A stretch of 64,000 nucleotides of DNA from Anaerolineaceae bacterium oral taxon 439. GTDB taxonomy: Bacteria > Chloroflexota > Anaerolineae > Anaerolineales > Anaerolineaceae. Positions 60,995 to 64,000 of this stretch are shown here, piece after piece; position 1 is the first letter of the stretch; the number at the start of each line of letters is the position of its first letter. The DNA lies in contig CP017039.1 of NCBI GenBank assembly GCA_001717545.1, positions 2,790,001 to 2,854,000 on the forward strand. Direction: 5' to 3'. The notes under the pieces were generated by a model, which saw only the letters and a list, made by a program, of their open reading frames with translations, did no database searches and had not been told where the DNA came from. Position numbers and translations under genes: made by a program.

Positions 60995-62565
60995 CGCGGG
61001 AACCGCCGATTCAGACCCTTCGGGTATTCGAGGATCAGGTAGTCGTCGAATCGCTTTTCACGAATCGGAGGACCAAAGAAATTCCGGACCGTCTCCGCGC
61101 TCATGAACATGCTGGGCTGATTAAGGTTGACGACGATGAAATTGGCGTTCGGATCGTCGTACCAGTCGGTCCGATTGAACCAGAGATATGGCCGGATCGT
61201 TTTCCCCGCACCCTCTTCGGCGCTCAGCGCGCGCAGCGCAACGCGGTTCCGCGAGCTGACAACCGTCTGCGACGCGGTCCAGAAATCGCCGTAGCCGCTC
61301 GTGTACCCGGATTCATATAAAAAAGTTGCGAGCCGGTCCTGCGGCGCGATAACGCGCCGTGTCGAAGGAAGCCGGAACGTCAGCGCAACGATCAGCGCGC
61401 AGCCAGCGATCGCCAGCGTCCGGAAGCTGACGGCGCCGCGAAGCTTCCGCGAGAAAAAATCGGAGCGAAACGCCGCGCGAAGGATCAGGACCGCGAACGC
61501 GTACGGGAAAAAAGCGTAATACCGCAGCGTATTCTCCATATTCAGCGAAAAGCCGCCCGCCGCGACCCACGCCCCATGACAGACGATCGCCAACGATAAA
61601 ATCGCTGAAAAGAAACCCAGCGTCCACTCGCGCCGGAAAAACCGCACAAGGTTCCATCCAAGAATCCCGGCGCCAATCAGAAAGACACAGAGCTTCAGGA
61701 TAACCGCCGCCGACCCGGGAGAAAAAATCGCCGTCTCGCCCGCCGACGCGCCGAAAAGCTTCATGCAGCCAAAGACAAAATTCCGGGCATACTCGAGAAT
61801 CACCGTTTCCCCTGCCCATTTCGCCAGTCCGACGCGGCTGTTCAGCGGCGTATTCCCCGCCGCGAGATAAAGCCTTTCGATCAGCTTCCCCGCCGCGGCC
61901 GCCGCAGCCGTCAACCCCATCAGCCAACCGTCGCGGCGCGCCGGAGCGTCCTCCCCGAGAGCCGTCCAGCCCAGAAAAACCAGAACCGGAACCGCGAATA
62001 ACGTCACGATAAACAGGTCGCTCGCCGCCGCCAGCGCCAGTAGCGCGAAATACAGCGCCGCCGCGCGCTTCGAAATCCGTTCCTCCCGTCGAAGCCGTTC
62101 CGCGAGCGCGATCAGCGGGAAAAACAGGATAAACACGCCGACATGCGCCCGCAGCGTTTTCAACAGCGGCAGCGTCGGGATCCCGGTCAGCGCCGTGTAG
62201 AAAAAAAACGAGATCCAGAACGAATCGCCCGATAATCCGCGGCGGAGGAGAAAAAAACCGGCGAAAAAAATCAGCGTCCCGCCCAGCGCAATCGCCAGAA
62301 GGACGGACGCCGTCGAAACGCCGAAAAGCGCCGCCCCGGGAAGATACAGCGGGAGCTCGGTAAACAGGAACGTCGCGCCGGTAAAATTCCAGCCGCGCAG
62401 CAGCACGTTCCCGGACAGAATGTCCGCCGCTTCGAGGTTCAGCGACGCCCAATCGGAATCGATCGGGATCGCGGAAAACGCGAAATAAAGGTAAAGAAAA
62501 TAGACGGCCGCGAAAACCGCGAGAAACCCGCCGCGAACAATCTTCCTCTCAGATAAACGCTTCAA
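60991..62565 (-). CDS. Multi-spanning membrane protein, possible GT-C-type enzyme
   Basis: This 524-residue protein has ten or more helices and a short soluble C-terminus. The first loop contains IDSDWASLNLEAADILSG, an acidic pattern like that of the neighbouring protein and of GT-C enzymes. No family can be named. It is 20 bases after the PH-like gene and overlaps the next by four bases. Confidence 0.72.
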   Translation of the reverse strand: MKRLSERKIVRGGFLAVFAAVYFLYLYFAFSAIPIDSDWASLNLEAADILSGNVLLRGWNFTGATFLFTELPLYLPGAALFGVSTASVLLAIALGGTLIFFAGFFLLRRGLSGDSFWISFFFYTALTGIPTLPLLKTLRAHVGVFILFFPLIALAERLRREERISKRAAALYFALLALAAASDLFIVTLFAVPVLVFLGWTALGEDAPARRDGWLMGLTAAAAAAGKLIERLYLAAGNTPLNSRVGLAKWAGETVILEYARNFVFGCMKLFGASAGETAIFSPGSAAVILKLCVFLIGAGILGWNLVRFFRREWTLGFFSAILSLAIVCHGAWVAAGGFSLNMENTLRYYAFFPYAFAVLILRAAFRSDFFSRKLRGAVSFRTLAIAGCALIVALTFRLPSTRRVIAPQDRLATFLYESGYTSGYGDFWTASQTVVSSRNRVALRALSAEEGAGKTIRPYLWFNRTDWYDDPNANFIVVNLNQPSMFMSAETVRNFFGPPIREKRFDDYLILEYPKGLNRRFPR

Positions 62566-62584
62566 GCCTACCCTCGCTCCGTCC

Positions 62585-63517
62585 TCAGACGATAAAAAAC
62601 CCCGACAGCAGGAAAACAGCGCAGACGAGAACCGACGCGCCCCAGATCATCTCCGCCGTCCGCTTCAGCTTATCAAACCGGTACAGCCGCACCCCTGCGA
62701 CAAAATTCACCGCCCAGCAGACCCCCGACAGGATCGGCAGGATCATCGCGTTCCCCGCCGGGACCGGATCGTGCAGCGTTCCCTCCGCCGTCCAGCCAAA
62801 CCGAACGAATTGCGCATGGTTCAGGCGGAACCCGAGCCATAACGCCAGCAGCGCGATCATCAGCAGCGACGCGGGAGCCGAAAACCGGGCGATCCGATTC
62901 TTGAACGACGCGACGAACCAATCCGCCGGGCGAACCGTCTGCCGCTCTGCTTCGGTCAGGATCCCCAGCTGGAGCATGCGCTCGTAAGCGGTCATGAACA
63001 GCGACGGGAGCCGCGGCGAAATCCCGTAAATCGTCGACGGCGTCCCAACAAACAGCATCGTTTTCAGGCTGGACGCCATGAACTCGACCTCGTCCCCATT
63101 GCCCAGCGTCACCTTCCCGGCGTAAGCGCCGGGCGTCGGTAAAAAAGGCCAGGGGATGTCCTGGTTCAGATCCGCCGGCGTCTTGATCCAGCTGATATCT
63201 GTCAACGGAATCGTCTCGCTGCGCAGCCCCCAGCGCAGCCGCAGGCTGTTCCGGGTCAGAACGTAGGAAGCGGTCGTCAGCGCGTACAGCCGGTACGCGA
63301 AAAACCCGATCGGTAAAAACAGCGATATCGCGACTAAAAACGACAGGAAAAACAACGGACCTGGCTGCTGCGCTGAAAAAAAGCTGAAACAGAACGCCAT
63401 CGCCGCCAGGCAGACGCCTGAAAAAACAAGATTCAGCGCCCATCCTTCGAATAGCGCCGGACGAAAAAGCAGCCTGTCGCTTCGTTTTTTCGGTTTCGCC
63501 GCCGCGCCGCCAATCAT
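62585..63517 (-). CDS. Membrane protein with bacterial PH-like domain
   Basis: This 310-residue protein has two helices near the N-terminus (about 26-75), then a soluble part resembling a bacterial PH domain (YVLTRNSLRLRWGLRSETIP, then LTDISWIK). Two or three helices near the C-terminus follow. The fold call rests on the RxG-x-IPL-x-DI pattern and is tentative. It lies eight bases after the aminotransferase gene within the glycan region. Confidence 0.6.
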   Translation of the reverse strand: MIGGAAAKPKKRSDRLLFRPALFEGWALNLVFSGVCLAAMAFCFSFFSAQQPGPLFFLSFLVAISLFLPIGFFAYRLYALTTASYVLTRNSLRLRWGLRSETIPLTDISWIKTPADLNQDIPWPFLPTPGAYAGKVTLGNGDEVEFMASSLKTMLFVGTPSTIYGISPRLPSLFMTAYERMLQLGILTEAERQTVRPADWFVASFKNRIARFSAPASLLMIALLALWLGFRLNHAQFVRFGWTAEGTLHDPVPAGNAMILPILSGVCWAVNFVAGVRLYRFDKLKRTAEMIWGASVLVCAVFLLSGFFIV

Positions 63518-63524
63518 CGCCGCC

Positions 63525-64000
63525 TCACCCGCCCTTTCGAAGGACCTGCCGCAGCGCAGCGCCGACCATCGCGACCTGTTCCCGCGTCATGACGCCGGAG
63601 AAAGGAATCGCCAGACCGCGCCGGCCTGAATCGACGGCGACCGGAAATCGTTCGGACGCATACCCGAACAGGCCGCGGATATAGGGCTGGTCCGTAATCG
63701 GGGCGAAATAAGGCCGAACCGGAATCCCCAGCGCGTTGAGCTGATGGATCGCGCGGTCGCGGTCGATCCCGCGAGCCAACCGGACGACGAAAACGAACCA
63801 GCTGTCCCGCGTCGTCGTCGCCGCTTTCGCCGGCAGCGTTATTTCATCCAGGTCCGCCAGCTCCTCGAAATACCAGCCGGCGACGCGTTCCCGATTCGCC
63901 AGCAGCGTTTCAATCCGGCTCATCTGCGCGGCGCCCAGCGCGGCGTTCAGCTCGCTCATCCGATAATTAAACCCCAGATACGTATGCTCCAGCCAGGTAT
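63525..64000 (-). CDS. DegT/DnrJ/EryC1/StrS-type aminotransferase, 5' end outside window
   Basis: The frame is open to base 64000. The visible C-terminal part includes GFNYRMSELNAALGAAQM, DSWFVFVVRLA, IPVRPYFAPI and GLAIPFSGVMTREQV, all standard for PLP-dependent sugar aminotransferases. These make amino sugars on nucleotide carriers for surface glycans. An internal ATG at 63959 lies inside the conserved block and is not the start. Confidence 0.92.
   Translation of the reverse strand, partial: TWLEHTYLGFNYRMSELNAALGAAQMSRIETLLANRERVAGWYFEELADLDEITLPAKAATTTRDSWFVFVVRLARGIDRDRAIHQLNALGIPVRPYFAPITDQPYIRGLFGYASERFPVAVDSGRRGLAIPFSGVMTREQVAMVGAALRQVLRKGG

Overview
This window comes from a bacterial chromosome of moderately high G+C. 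Gene content and order point to the Chloroflexota, probably class Anaerolineae. The clues are a full S10/spc/alpha ribosomal array followed by truA-rplM-rpsI, a cysteine-synthase-like PLP protein, a YfhO-type membrane protein, an AIM24/TIGR00266 protein and a T-box in front of a type-2 isoleucyl-tRNA synthetase. This placement is inference from families; no marker gene was compared.

Layout. 1-2293: the end of a polyprenyl-phosphate glycosyltransferase and a PLP enzyme. 2314-2650: a decayed 3' end of a group II intron on the minus strand, not far past the stop of the PLP gene. 2741-12136: a visibly more A/T-rich island. It holds a six-gene minus-strand operon (nucleoside hydrolase, solute-binding protein, two permeases, two different ATPases) and a divergent one-piece membrane sensor/AraC regulator. 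Together these look like a regulated uptake and cleavage pathway for a nucleoside or related glycoside. 12359-18641: a CRP-type regulator, an AIM24 protein, two secreted proteins of unknown role (one a repeat solenoid), AzlCD, and a tyrosine recombinase homologue that has lost most catalytic residues. 18682-24193: an acetyltransferase, then mutL-degV-tilS and a methyltransferase.

24591-41255: the ribosomal cluster, read on the minus strand from rplC to rpsI, with secY, adk, map, rpoA and truA in their usual places. It is bounded by a promoter and leader at 41256-41472 and a strong terminator at 24453-24492. A second promoter before rpmJ restarts the alpha operon. rpsJ and infA are missing from their usual positions.

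41559-42510: a small ATPase/DUF4276 pair resembling RloAB/OLD-type defence genes. Both genes appear to have lost their central part without losing frame. 42611-50107: an M28 peptidase, YfhO, MgtC, NUDIX, YihY, a leucine-rich-repeat protein and tRNA-Gln. 50188-56725: ileS with its T-box, then the divergent xseA-xseB-DUF212-SGNH lipoprotein operon.

56763-64000: a minus-strand surface-glycan region with a methyltransferase, a GT4 glycosyltransferase containing a nine-unit hexanucleotide repeat, two large multi-spanning membrane proteins, a PH-like membrane protein and a DegT aminotransferase cut by the window edge. A remnant of a YoeB-like toxin lies in one gap.

I found no CRISPR array, rRNA gene, intact transposase or prophage. 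The least explained items are the internally deleted ATPase/DUF4276 pair, the inactivated recombinase, the dual-ATPase transporter with altered Q-loops, and the seven-repeat secreted solenoid.
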